Shown: positions 17,371 to 28,219 of the stretch, piece after piece | How the letters are laid out: each line of letters starts with the position of its first letter | Numbering within the stretch: position 1 is the first letter of the stretch | From: Paludibaculum sp. | GTDB lineage: Bacteria; Acidobacteriota; Terriglobia; Bryobacterales; Bryobacteraceae | Length of the DNA stretch: 64,000 nt | Assembly: GCA_029973955.1 (NCBI GenBank) | Contig: JARKQJ010000205.1 | Span: 110,137 to 174,136, forward strand | Direction: 5' to 3' | Translations under genes and position numbers: made by a program | Notes under the pieces: generated by a model | What the model was told of the DNA's origin: nothing | The model's database searches: none | The model's input: only the letters and a program-made list of their open reading frames with translations

Positions 17371-18574
17371 CATGCAACGCCGACAGTTCCTCCTCGGCGG
17401 CGGTGCGCCCGAACATCGTGCTCATCCTGGCTGACGACATGGGCTTCTCCGACGTGGGCTGTTACGGCAGCGAGATCGAAACGCCCCACATCGACGCCCT
17501 GGCTCAACGCCGTGTGCGCTTCACGCAGTTCTACAACGCGGCGCGCTGCTGCCCCACTCGCGCCTCGCTGCTCACCGGCCTCTATCCAAACCAGGCCGGC
17601 GTCGGCCACATGGTGGAGGATTGGCAGCGGCCCGGCTATCGCGGGTCGTTGAACCCCGAGTGCCGCACACTGGCCCAAGTGCTCACCGGCGCCAGCTAAC
17701 GCTCGACGATGGCCGGCGGCGACAACTACTTCAAGCCCGGCCCGCTGATGGACGGCAATCAGAACGTCGGTCTGGTCGACGGCTACTACACGGATATGCT
17801 CGGCGAGTGGTCCGCGAAGTACATCCGGGAGAGCGCGGCCACGGGCCAGCCGTTCTTCCACTACGCGGCCTTCACCGCGCCGCCCTGGCCGCTACAAGCC
17901 CCGGCCGAGGAGGTGCGGCGCTTCGAGGAGCGCTACAGGAAGGGCTGGGACGACATCCGCCAGGCCCGCGACGAACGGCAGGTGGAGCTGGGTCTGATCG
18001 AGCAGAAGTGGAAGCTCGCGCCGCGCCGGCGTCTGGACCCCGGATGAGAGCAAGCCCGGCGGCGACGTGCGCGGCGTCCCGCCGGGGCCGGCGTGGAGCT
18101 ACGCCAGCTACGGGCCGGACTGGGCGCACGTCTCGAACACGCCCTTCCGCCGGCACAAGATGTGGGTCCATGAGGGCGGCATCTCTACGCCCCTGATCGC
18201 CGCCTGGGGCGGCCGGTTGAAGGGCGGCGAACTGAACCGCACGCCGGGCCACGTGATTGACCTGATGCCGGCGCTGGCGGAGACGGCAGGCGCGGCGGCG
18301 CCGGCGGGCGGCGCATGATCTGCTCGGCTGGGAGCACGAAGGTAACCGGGCGGTGCGGGCCGGCGACTGGAAGCTCGGTGCCGAGCGCGGCAAGCCGTGG
18401 GAACTCTACAACCTGGCCGAAGACCGCACGGAGACTCGTGATCTGGCGGCGGCCGAACCGGCGCGGGTCAAGGAGATGACGGAGCGCTATGAGGGGTGGG
18501 TGAAGCGCTGCCGGGTGGAGCCGTGGGAGACGGTGAGGCCAAGAGCGTCAGCAGCGAGCGGGGCGGCAGACTGA
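17371..18574 (+). pseudogene. Arylsulfatase pseudogene (frameshifts, nonsense codon, deletions)
   Basis: Remains of an exported formylglycine-dependent sulfatase. It starts MQRRQFLLGGG (Tat-like) at 17371. A frameshift near 17400 leads to RPNIVLILADDMGFSDVGCY in another frame, with the sulfatase motif CCPTRASLLTG intact. TAA at 17697-17699 replaces the Tyr codon expected in the LTGASY segment, and the usual KWHxG region is missing before GGDNYFKPGPLMDG. Further breaks lie near 18040 and 18320, the latter before RAGDWKLGAERGKPWELYNL. The total is about 1.2 kb instead of about 1.5 kb. Several independent lesions argue against sequencing error. It cannot encode a working enzyme. Confidence 0.88.
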
Positions 18575-20201
18575 GGGCGAGGCTTCCATTGGAGGTGGTA
18601 AGCGGGGGCTGCTCTTCGAAACCCTGCGTTTCCGTGGTGAGGACGGCTCGCCAGTTCAGGATCTCCGGCGGCAGGCCGGTGACGGTAGCGATCCGGGCGG
18701 CGGTGAGGTTGGCGATGTGGAGGGCGTAGGCGCCGTCTTTGCGGAAGGCGGTGAGGAGGACATCGGAGTGGCTGGAGGCGGTGGCGAGCACTTCGGCGCC
18801 GGGGGGTGTGAGGCAGGTGAAGTGCTTCAGCAGCCAGAAGCGGCCGGTGGGCTCGGGGACGCCTTCAGCCAAGCGGCAGAGGGCGTAGTCGGCGGTGAAC
18901 TCCCAGTAGATGGCGGCGTGAGGCCGGGCGTGTTGGAGCAGTTCGTGGAACTGGCGGAGTTCGACGAGGCCGTAGTCGTAAGAGTCGTAGGCGCGGCCCT
19001 GGTAGGCTTCGGGGTCGGCTCCGAGTTCCGTGATCAGCAGCGGCAGGCCGAGGCGTTCGGCGAGGCTGGCCCACTCGTTGTATTGGGCGGCCGGGGTGCT
19101 GCCCCAGGAGTGGAAGGCGACGGCGCCAACGTGGCGCATGGCATCGGGATCGGCGAGGGCGGGCTGGAGGTAGGCGAGGGTGTTGCGGGGGTTGCTGACG
19201 TCGCCCAGGAGGAGCTCCGTTTTGAGGCCGAGTTGCGCGAGGCGGGCGCCCAGATCGCGAAGCAGCAAGCGGTGCTCTTCGGGGGTGAAGAGGACGTGGA
19301 TGCCGAGGTCGGGCTCGTTGAAGGAGAAGAGATCGGGCTCGACGCCGTAGCGCTCTCTGGCATGGAGGAGATAAGAGGTGATGTGCCCGATGCGGTCTGA
19401 CAGGCCTTCAGGCAGATGCCAGACGGAGGCGACGTAGGGGATGCCGCGGGCGTGCATTCCGCGCATGAGTTCGAGCTCGGCGTGGAGGCGGGTGCCGGGC
19501 TGGTCGGAGGCGGGACCGTTCCAGAGGGCGAGGCTCATTTCGGCGCGGGCCCAGCGGCTGGTGAGGTTGGAGAGGGTGTATTCGGTGATGGGGGATTCGA
19601 GCTGGAAGCAGTAGTTGCCGCCGAAGCCCTGGAAGCGATAGCGGGGCAGGGATGTGTCGATGGCGAGGGCGGCGGGGGTTGAGTCGGGCTGGGATTCAGT
19701 GGTGATCTCGACCTCGAAGCGGCCTTCGGTGCCGGCGGGCAGGTTGCCGCAGTGGATGGTGGCCCAGTAGGTGTAGCAGCGGGGAGAAAGGGTGGGCTTG
19801 TCCTGGAGGTGGACGAAGCAGGAGCGGCCGAGGCGGGCGGTGATGCGGTGGGCGCCGTCGGCGGAGCGTGCCTCGATCTGAGAGCTGAGGAAGCAGAGGA
19901 TGCTGGCGTCGGGGGACTCGGCCACGGGGAGCCGGGCGGAGCGCCAGCCGATGGCGGCTTCGCCGCCCTGAAAGTCGAGGCGCGGCAGGTCGAGGCGGAA
20001 GAAGAGGCCCTCGGCGGTGAGGTGGTGGAGGGCCTTGTAAGAGATCTCGATCAACGTCCGGCCAGCGGATTCGGAGACGGTGCGGGTGACGGCGAGCTGG
20101 TGTTCGGCATCGAAGGCGAGGATGCCGTTGGAGGCCGAGGAGAACGCGAGTGTCCTGTCCCAGCCCGGGGTGGGCAGGACGAGGTCAGTTCGGAGTGGAA
20201 T
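18468..20201 (-). CDS. Glycoside-hydrolase-like (clan A/GH30-like) protein, start uncertain
   Basis: A cytoplasmic-looking putative glycosidase of up to 577 residues. A central TIM-barrel-like part has SFNEPDLG (candidate acid/base Glu) and LLITELGAD (candidate nucleophile Glu), as in clan GH-A; the family is uncertain, and GH30-like is my best guess. A C-terminal beta domain follows. It lies 12 bp after carB on the same strand. The reading frame stays coding-like up to carB's stop, but the only ATG with a ribosome site (20206) is out of frame by one. In-frame choices are ATT at 20201 or TTG at 20054. The last 25 residues are a Ser/Pro run (SPSPTAPPGSASPTPHSAPS) read antisense through the sulfatase relic. 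Confidence 0.7.
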   Translation of the reverse strand: MPLRTDLVLPTPGWDRTLAFSSASNGILAFDAEHQLAVTRTVSESAGRTLIEISYKALHHLTAEGLFFRLDLPRLDFQGGEAAIGWRSARLPVAESPDASILCFLSSQIEARSADGAHRITARLGRSCFVHLQDKPTLSPRCYTYWATIHCGNLPAGTEGRFEVEITTESQPDSTPAALAIDTSLPRYRFQGFGGNYCFQLESPITEYTLSNLTSRWARAEMSLALWNGPASDQPGTRLHAELELMRGMHARGIPYVASVWHLPEGLSDRIGHITSYLLHARERYGVEPDLFSFNEPDLGIHVLFTPEEHRLLLRDLGARLAQLGLKTELLLGDVSNPRNTLAYLQPALADPDAMRHVGAVAFHSWGSTPAAQYNEWASLAERLGLPLLITELGADPEAYQGRAYDSYDYGLVELRQFHELLQHARPHAAIYWEFTADYALCRLAEGVPEPTGRFWLLKHFTCLTPPGAEVLATASSHSDVLLTAFRKDGAYALHIANLTAARIATVTGLPPEILNWRAVLTTETQGFEEQPPLTTSNGSLALSLPPRSLLTLLASPSPTAPPGSASPTPHSAPSSP

Positions 20202-20213
20202 GGCATGGCCTCC

Positions 20214-23426
<3,213 letters not shown>

Positions 23427-23427
23427 T

Positions 23428-24561
23428 CTACTTTTTGAACTCCTTCATGAGGGCGGCGAAGTCATCGAACAGGTAGCGGGAGTCGTGAGGTCCGGCGGCG
23501 GCTTCGGGGTGGTACTGGACGCAGAAGAGCGGCTCGGACTTATGGCGCAGGCCTTCGAGGGTGTTGTCGTTCAAGTTGATATGGGAGAGTTCGACTTCGT
23601 TGGCGTTGATGGAATCGAGGTCGACGCAGAAGCCGTGGTTCTGGACGGTGATCTCGACCTGATTGGTCCGTGTATTGAGGACGGGGTGGTTGATGCCGCG
23701 GTGGCCAAACTTGAGCTTGAAGGTCTTGCCGCCGAGGGCGAGGCCGACGATCTGATGGCCGAGGCAGATGCCGAAGATGGGCTTTTTGCCGATGAGCTTG
23801 CGGACTTCGGCGGCCTGGGATTGAAGGGGTTCGGGATCGCCGGGGCCGTTGGAGAGGAAGACGCCGTCGGGGTGGAGGGCGAGGACGTCGGCGGCGGTGG
23901 TGGTGGCCGGGACGACGGTGACGCGGGCGCCGATGGAGGCGAGGCAACGCAGGATATTGCGTTTGATGCCGAAGTCGAACGCGACGACGTGGAACTGGTT
24001 GGGCTCGGCGTTGCGGATGTGTTCGGAGGGCGAGCAGGCCTTGAGTTGTTGCGTCCACTCGTAGCGTTCGGGGGTGGAGACGCGGGTGGCGAGCTCGAGG
24101 CCGACCATGGAGGGGGTCTTGCGGGCCATCTCGATCAGTTCTTCGGCGGAGTGTCCGGCGGAAGAGAGGGCGCCGCGCATGACGCCGCCGATGCGGAGCT
24201 TGCGGACGAGGGCGCGGGTGTCGATTTCTGAAATGACGGGGATGCCGGAGTCCTGGAGGAACCGGTCGGCCGTACGATCGGAGCGCCAGTTTGAGGGGGT
24301 TACGGCCCATTCGCGGACGACGAGGCCTTCGATGTAGGGCCGGCGGGCTTCGTCGTCATCGGCGTTGGTGCCGTAGTTGCCGATTTGGGGGTTGGTGAGG
24401 ACGATGATCTGTCCGGTATAGGAGGGGTCTGTGAAGACTTCCTGATAGCCGGTGATGGAGGTATTGAAGACGACCTCACCGGTGCGAACGACGGGGGCGC
24501 CGTAGGCGCGGCCCTGGTAGACGGAACCGTCCTCCAGGGCTAGGATGGCTGATGCGGACAA
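23428..24561 (-). CDS. carA: Carbamoyl-phosphate synthase small (glutaminase) subunit
   Basis: A class I glutamine amidotransferase that supplies ammonia to CarB. Proposed start is TTG at 24561 ([21 protein letters not shown]), four bases after an AGGAGG site, giving 377 residues, the usual CarA length. The catalytic triad is Cys in [11 protein letters not shown], with His and Glu in [12 protein letters not shown]. The N-terminal CarA fold ([20 protein letters not shown]) is complete. The reading frame stays open upstream for a further 274 codons to an ATG at 25383, so a longer fused protein of 651 residues is formally possible. Overlap with carB is nil (1 bp gap). Confidence 0.92.
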   Translation of the reverse strand: MSASAILALEDGSVYQGRAYGAPVVRTGEVVFNTSITGYQEVFTDPSYTGQIIVLTNPQIGNYGTNADDDEARRPYIEGLVVREWAVTPSNWRSDRTADRFLQDSGIPVISEIDTRALVRKLRIGGVMRGALSSAGHSAEELIEMARKTPSMVGLELATRVSTPERYEWTQQLKACSPSEHIRNAEPNQFHVVAFDFGIKRNILRCLASIGARVTVVPATTTAADVLALHPDGVFLSNGPGDPEPLQSQAAEVRKLIGKKPIFGICLGHQIVGLALGGKTFKLKFGHRGINHPVLNTRTNQVEITVQNHGFCVDLDSINANEVELSHINLNDNTLEGLRHKSEPLFCVQYHPEAAAGPHDSRYLFDDFAALMKEFKK

Positions 24562-25383
24562 ACGGCCTCCTGGCGGATAGTCGGGTGGTGATGTTGTGGG
24601 GAACAATATCCATTTTTCCACGATGGGGCGCTGGAGGCAAGCGGGGCGCGGGCCGGAATCGGCGGGTTCGGGCTTGGGTGAGTGATTTGGAAAGGATTGA
24701 GGGGGGTGCCGGTGAGGGCGGAACGAGTTTTCAACGACTTGCGAGGGATTGTGTGCAAATTGAGTGTTTGTGCGGCGGGCGGGGGCCGGCGGGTGGGGGA
24801 GGTCTTGAGGTGTGGATGCACCGGCGGCGAAGGCGCGCTGGAGGCTGGACGAGTTTTCAATGACTTGCGAGGGATTGTGTGCAAATTGAGTGTTTGTGCG
24901 GCGAGCGGGGGCCGGTGGGTGGGGGTGCTCTTGAGGGGTGGATGAGCCGGCGGCGAAGGCGCGCTTGAGGCCGGACGAGTTTTCAATGACTTGCGGGTGT
25001 TTGTGTTCAAAAGAGTGGAGAGTGCGGAGGGCCCGGGTGAACTGGCGGTGGGCGGAGGCATGGGCGCGTTCGTAGGCGCGTTCGGTGGCGGGGTAGCGGC
25101 AGAGGAGGCGGAAGGCGAGGCCGCGGTGGCCGTCGTGGAGGTCGAGGGCCCAATTGAGGTGGCGGATGCGGAGGGAGGAGACGTAGAAGAGGTGATAGCC
25201 GGCGACGACGAGGTCGGTGATGAGGGCGCGGTGGGTGGGATCGGGGGCGTGGCGATGGTAGAGTTCGGCGCGGGTGACGGCGGCGTGGAGCCAGTCTGCG
25301 GGGAGGGGGCCGAGAGCGGCGCGGTAGCCCCAGTGGTAGGCGGCTTTGGGGCCGTGGGTCGGTAGGTTGGTGGGTTCTGGCAT
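24562..25383 (-). CDS. Unknown ORF with 42-residue repeats, open in frame into carA
   Basis: From ATG 25383, which has a GAGGGAG site at good spacing, about 135 residues read like a genuine protein (AAYHWGYRAALGPLPADWLH, then VVAGYHLFYVSSLRIRHLNW, then RAHASAHRQFTRALRTLHSF). I do not recognise the family. After SFEHKHPQVIENS the frame enters two full 42-residue repeats plus a partial one and a Pro-rich segment, then runs without a stop into carA. Either it is a gene whose stop was lost through repeat insertion, or CarA carries a long extension. Base composition and Pro/His richness of the repeats are unlike CarA. Confidence 0.5.
24725..25010 (-). repeat. 126-bp tandem repeat, two full copies plus a partial copy
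   Basis: The motif gagttttcaa occurs at 24725, 24851 and 24977, exactly 126 bp apart. Each unit also contains GACTTGCGAGGGATTGTGTG and a purine-rich half. Because 126 is a multiple of three the repeat stays in frame on the minus strand, where it encodes the 42-residue unit QVIENSS...FAHNPS. The third copy diverges after about 35 bp. Confidence 0.9.
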
Positions 25384-25411
25384 AGGGTCTCCCTCGCGAA
25401 AAGGAGAGCAT

Positions 25412-25488
25412 GGGGGTGGGGGGAGGTTGCTCGGGGGGAGGGGAGGGGGTGGGGGTAAGGGGTTGAGGGGGCAGGGGTTATTGGGGGT
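25412..25488 (+). other. G-rich tract with G-quadruplex potential, 5' of the carA transcript
   Basis: About 77 bp carrying at least eight runs of four or more G on the plus strand with loops of one to a few bases. On the minus (coding) strand of the upstream ORF this would be a C-rich leader just before ATG 25383. The 25384-25622 gap otherwise shows no gene. Confidence 0.7.
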
Positions 25489-25622
25489 GAAGTTTATTTT
25501 TTAGGGCGGGTACTGGGGAAGTTTCCGTCGGCAACGGGATGGCGATGCTGTGCTATTCCCGGGGCTCAACGGTGGGTGAGAGTGGAAGGAGGTTCCAGAT
25601 CGAGAGTATCCAGGAAGGAGGG

Positions 25623-25925
25623 ATGGGGCGTCAGATACCGGATGCGGTATCATGGGGCGTGGCCGCAACCGAAAAAATGCTATTGAAGTTGCGCAGAAAC
25701 CAGGCGGGCTGGCGCATTGAGGAGCTTCAGGCGATTGCTGGCGGAGCAGGCATTGACTGGCGCAGGCCGGGACGCGGTGGCAGCCATGTGATTTTCAGCG
25801 CTGCGGGCGTCCGCGAGATTGTTTCGGTGCCCGCAAATCGCCCGATTAAGCCTGTTTATGTCGTGCAGTTTCTGGCACTGATCGACGCGGCCGCCAAGGT
25901 GAAGAGAAATGAGCGCAAAGACTAA
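25623..25925 (+). CDS. hicA: HicA-like mRNA interferase toxin
   Basis: Toxin of a type II toxin-antitoxin pair; HicA proteins are small double-stranded-RNA-binding-fold ribonucleases that cleave mRNA. The conserved part is WRIEELQAIAGGAGIDWRRP, then GRGGSHVIFS with the His expected in the GSHx active-site motif, then PIKPVYVVQFLALID. Start ATG 25623 has a GGAGG just before it, though rather close; ATG 25677 (MLLKLRRNQAGW) is an alternative that leaves a minimal HicA. The 3' end overlaps hicB by 17 bp, the usual order toxin then antitoxin. Confidence 0.85.
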   Translation: MGRQIPDAVSWGVAATEKMLLKLRRNQAGWRIEELQAIAGGAGIDWRRPGRGGSHVIFSAAGVREIVSVPANRPIKPVYVVQFLALIDAAAKVKRNERKD

Positions 25926-26286
25926 GCTGAATCCTGACTCGTATCAATTCACGGTTCGTCCTCTTTCGAAGGAAGAGGGCGGAGGCTATCTCGTAGAGTA
26001 CCCGGACGTTCCGGGGTGCATGTCCGATGGCGAGACCGTGGAAGAGGCAATTGCCAACGGCAGAGAAGCCCTGCGTGATTGTATTGATGTGTTCAGAGAG
26101 TCCGGTTGGAAACTTCCAAAGCCCTCTATTGAAGCGGCCCAATGGCGTCAACGTTTATCGCGCACTCTCTATTTGAAACTTAGGAAGCAAGCTGAGGATG
26201 AAGGGGTGAGCATCAACAGTTACGTGGCCGCGATCATTGCGGAGGCAATCGGGTCGAAACAGAACCGATTGGAGAAGGCTCGCTGA
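25909..26286 (+). CDS. hicB: HicB-like antitoxin with C-terminal DNA-binding domain
   Basis: A 125-residue partner of HicA. The N-terminal HicB fold is YQFTVRPLSKEEGGGYLVEY, then PDVPGCMSDGETVEEAIANG and REALRDCID. The C-terminal LSRTLYLKLRKQAEDEGVSI NSYV segment resembles a ribbon-helix-helix, so the protein should both neutralise HicA and repress the operon. The start lies inside hicA (17 bp overlap), which couples translation. Both genes appear intact; neighbours are mobile-element relics. Confidence 0.88.
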   Translation: MSAKTKLNPDSYQFTVRPLSKEEGGGYLVEYPDVPGCMSDGETVEEAIANGREALRDCIDVFRESGWKLPKPSIEAAQWRQRLSRTLYLKLRKQAEDEGVSINSYVAAIIAEAIGSKQNRLEKAR

Positions 26287-26399
26287 ATCGAAGCCGCCGC
26301 GCTTGAGCTCATCGCTTCGATGGGCCCACTGGATGACCCTTCAGCATGGTTGCGCCCCCGCAGTGCCGCTTCCGTTTCGCCCGGGAGAAGGATGCTAGC

Positions 26400-26507
26400 G
26401 CCGCCGGCCTGACTGCGGATGTAAGCCGAGTCGGCATCCCGCTGCGCATCGAGCGAGTTGAAATCCTGCCTCCACCCTTCGTCTGTCGACTTCCTCGTAT
26501 AGAGGGC
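26400..26507 (-). pseudogene. Relic of a serine recombinase (resolvase/invertase N-terminus)
   Basis: The minus strand reads ALYTRKSTDEGWRQDFNSLD followed by AQRDADSAYIRSQAG. This is the hallmark start of large serine recombinases, where a YTRxS(T/S)xEG segment carries the catalytic serine, here in RKST. The family sequence is lost on both sides after about 36 codons, and no recombinase body or attachment site is seen. It occupies most of the 285-bp gap between hicB and the next gene. Confidence 0.75.
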
Positions 26508-26571
26508 ATTGCTCGAGTTGGCGCTTCGGATCTGGCGATGCGCGCTTGCTGCGGTAAGGGGCCACCAGACG

Positions 26572-28140
26572 CTACTTCATCTCGTCTTCAGCGATTACCC
26601 GCAGTGGCACGTTTCTTCTCTCGCTGGCGCCGATGGTGATCTCTGTGGCGCGACCCTCGTACTTCTTGCGATGCTCTGGGTCTCGCCATTGGACTTCGTC
26701 CACTTCCTCCCAAGCCCAGAGAGTGTATTTGCCGGGCCTCAGATTGAGGAAATGGAAACTGCCCGCGTCATCTGCCACCTTCTTGGCCGGCCACGACTGC
26801 GCGCCTTCCGGAATCAGGGTGACTACTGCGCGCTGAGACGGTTTGCCGTCGGCACCGGAGACCGAACCGGTGATTTGACCGGCAGTGCCGGCAAGGACGA
26901 TCTCCAGATTTCCGGAGGCGCGAATTTCAAAGGATTCGGGCGAAATCTGCTGCCCGTCCAAGGTGATTTCGCTGACGTAACAGTCTTCAGGAAGAGAATG
27001 CACGTTCGTGATTGCGTAAGAGTCCGGGCGAAGTGGTTTGGGTGAGCGGAACCGGCCCGATATGTCGGACCGCAGTTCATGTACTTGGAAACCAACGTCA
27101 GAGAGGCGAGTCAGAATGACCCTAACGCCTTCGAGGCGCTTCTTCGGGCCGGTTTCCGTGACCCGAACCCGGCCTGAAATCTCGGGGGCAGGGCTCACGG
27201 CGAGTACCTCGCCGGCCACGTCCGCAGTCACCGAGATGGTTCCGGTCCCAGAGACCTCCGGGCCATCGGAGAACGTATTGCCCGAAATCACGTAACCTCC
27301 GGCCGGGGCGCTGAGGTCGAAAGCAAAGTCTGGAGGCTCGGCGATCGTGCTTCCTCCGCCAAAGATGCCACCGTCCGAGGGATGAAGGGAGACGCCTACC
27401 ACGGTTCGGGAGCCAGGCGGCAGGCCAACGACCTTGCCTTTGACGCGAAACGAGGGCGGACGGGCGACCTTGCCGAGGCGGATGTCGATGCCATCGAGTT
27501 GCGTACCCACTTCCACTTCCACCGGGGCAGCTTGCTGCCGGGTTAGCGCGTTCGGGTAGTAAGTGGGTGGATAGAACGTGTCCGGCTGAGTGCCATAGCG
27601 GTTGCTCGCCGGTGCGCGGTCACCATAGGCTTGCAGCAGGTAGCGACCTGGCTTGAGATTGGGAAGCCGGTATTCTCCGCGGTCGTTCGTTGTTGTGGAA
27701 TGAAGGTTCTCCCACCGCTTGATCCCCTCGCGATAGACAGACTGATAGATCGAGACCCGAGCGAGGTCCACGGGTTCGCTCTCTTCATCAACGACACGAC
27801 CGGCGATCACGCCTAGCGGGCGCAAGCGGATGGAGGCATCAGTGATCCTGTCTTTGGGGCCGAGAGAGATGTCGTTGTGTGCCCGGCGCGGCTGAAATCC
27901 ACCGCGGCTTGCGGACAGTCGATAGGCGCCGGGAGGCAAATCGAGGAACTGGAAGCTGCCATCGGCATCGGTTTCGGCAACCAGCCGGATTTGAGGTGCC
28001 TCCAGGATGACCGTTGCCTTGCGGATTGGCGAATTGGTGAGCGAGTTGAGGACGTGACCTTCAATCGAGCCTGCGCCGGGGCCAGGCTGCGCTCCCAGCG
28101 TGAATGCACTCAGGAAGAAAACCAGCAGTAAATAGCTCAT
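26572..28140 (-). CDS. Secreted carboxypeptidase-regulatory-like (CarboxypepD_reg) beta protein
   Basis: A 522-residue exported protein of repeated beta-sandwich units. ATG 28140 follows an AGAAGGA site and starts a signal peptide (MSYLLLVFFLSAFTLGAQ). The first unit, GSIEGHVLNSLTNSPIRKAT with GSFQFLDLPPGAYRLSAS, is a classic CarboxypepD_reg domain. A second (GVIAGRVVDEESEPVDLARV) and a late one (ITGSVSGADGKPSQRAVVTL) follow. In Acidobacteria such proteins are numerous and lie at the cell surface; the role is probably structural or ligand-binding. The promoter seems to be directly beside an insertion sequence. Confidence 0.82.
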   Translation of the reverse strand: MSYLLLVFFLSAFTLGAQPGPGAGSIEGHVLNSLTNSPIRKATVILEAPQIRLVAETDADGSFQFLDLPPGAYRLSASRGGFQPRRAHNDISLGPKDRITDASIRLRPLGVIAGRVVDEESEPVDLARVSIYQSVYREGIKRWENLHSTTTNDRGEYRLPNLKPGRYLLQAYGDRAPASNRYGTQPDTFYPPTYYPNALTRQQAAPVEVEVGTQLDGIDIRLGKVARPPSFRVKGKVVGLPPGSRTVVGVSLHPSDGGIFGGGSTIAEPPDFAFDLSAPAGGYVISGNTFSDGPEVSGTGTISVTADVAGEVLAVSPAPEISGRVRVTETGPKKRLEGVRVILTRLSDVGFQVHELRSDISGRFRSPKPLRPDSYAITNVHSLPEDCYVSEITLDGQQISPESFEIRASGNLEIVLAGTAGQITGSVSGADGKPSQRAVVTLIPEGAQSWPAKKVADDAGSFHFLNLRPGKYTLWAWEEVDEVQWRDPEHRKKYEGRATEITIGASERRNVPLRVIAEDEMK

Positions 28141-28173
28141 CCGGTCCTTCTTGTCTGCTCTCAATGTGGCAAT

Positions 28174-28202
28174 AGAATAATAAACCAAAATCCCAGCTGC
28201 AA
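28174..28202 (-). promoter_or_regulatory. Candidate promoter of the CarboxypepD_reg gene, adjoining the IS
   Basis: On the minus strand TTGCAG (28202-28197), a 17-bp spacer and TATTCT (28179-28174) precede the ATG at 28140 by about 33 bp. The outermost base of the -35 box touches the IS target duplication that starts at 28203. Confidence 0.4.
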
Positions 28203-28219
28203 GTAAAGCAGTTCTGTTT
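28203..28219 (+). repeat. Left copy of 17-bp IS target-site duplication
   Basis: GTAAAGCAGTTCTGTTT flanks the insertion sequence on the left and is repeated exactly at 29738-29754. If the terminal A/T of the element is counted with the flank, the duplication is 18 bp. Long duplications fit the IS1202 group. Confidence 0.85.

Noticed and set aside
24725..25010. CRISPR array or satellite
   Set aside because: Unit of 126 bp with only two and a part copies and coding frame kept; not repeat-spacer organised.
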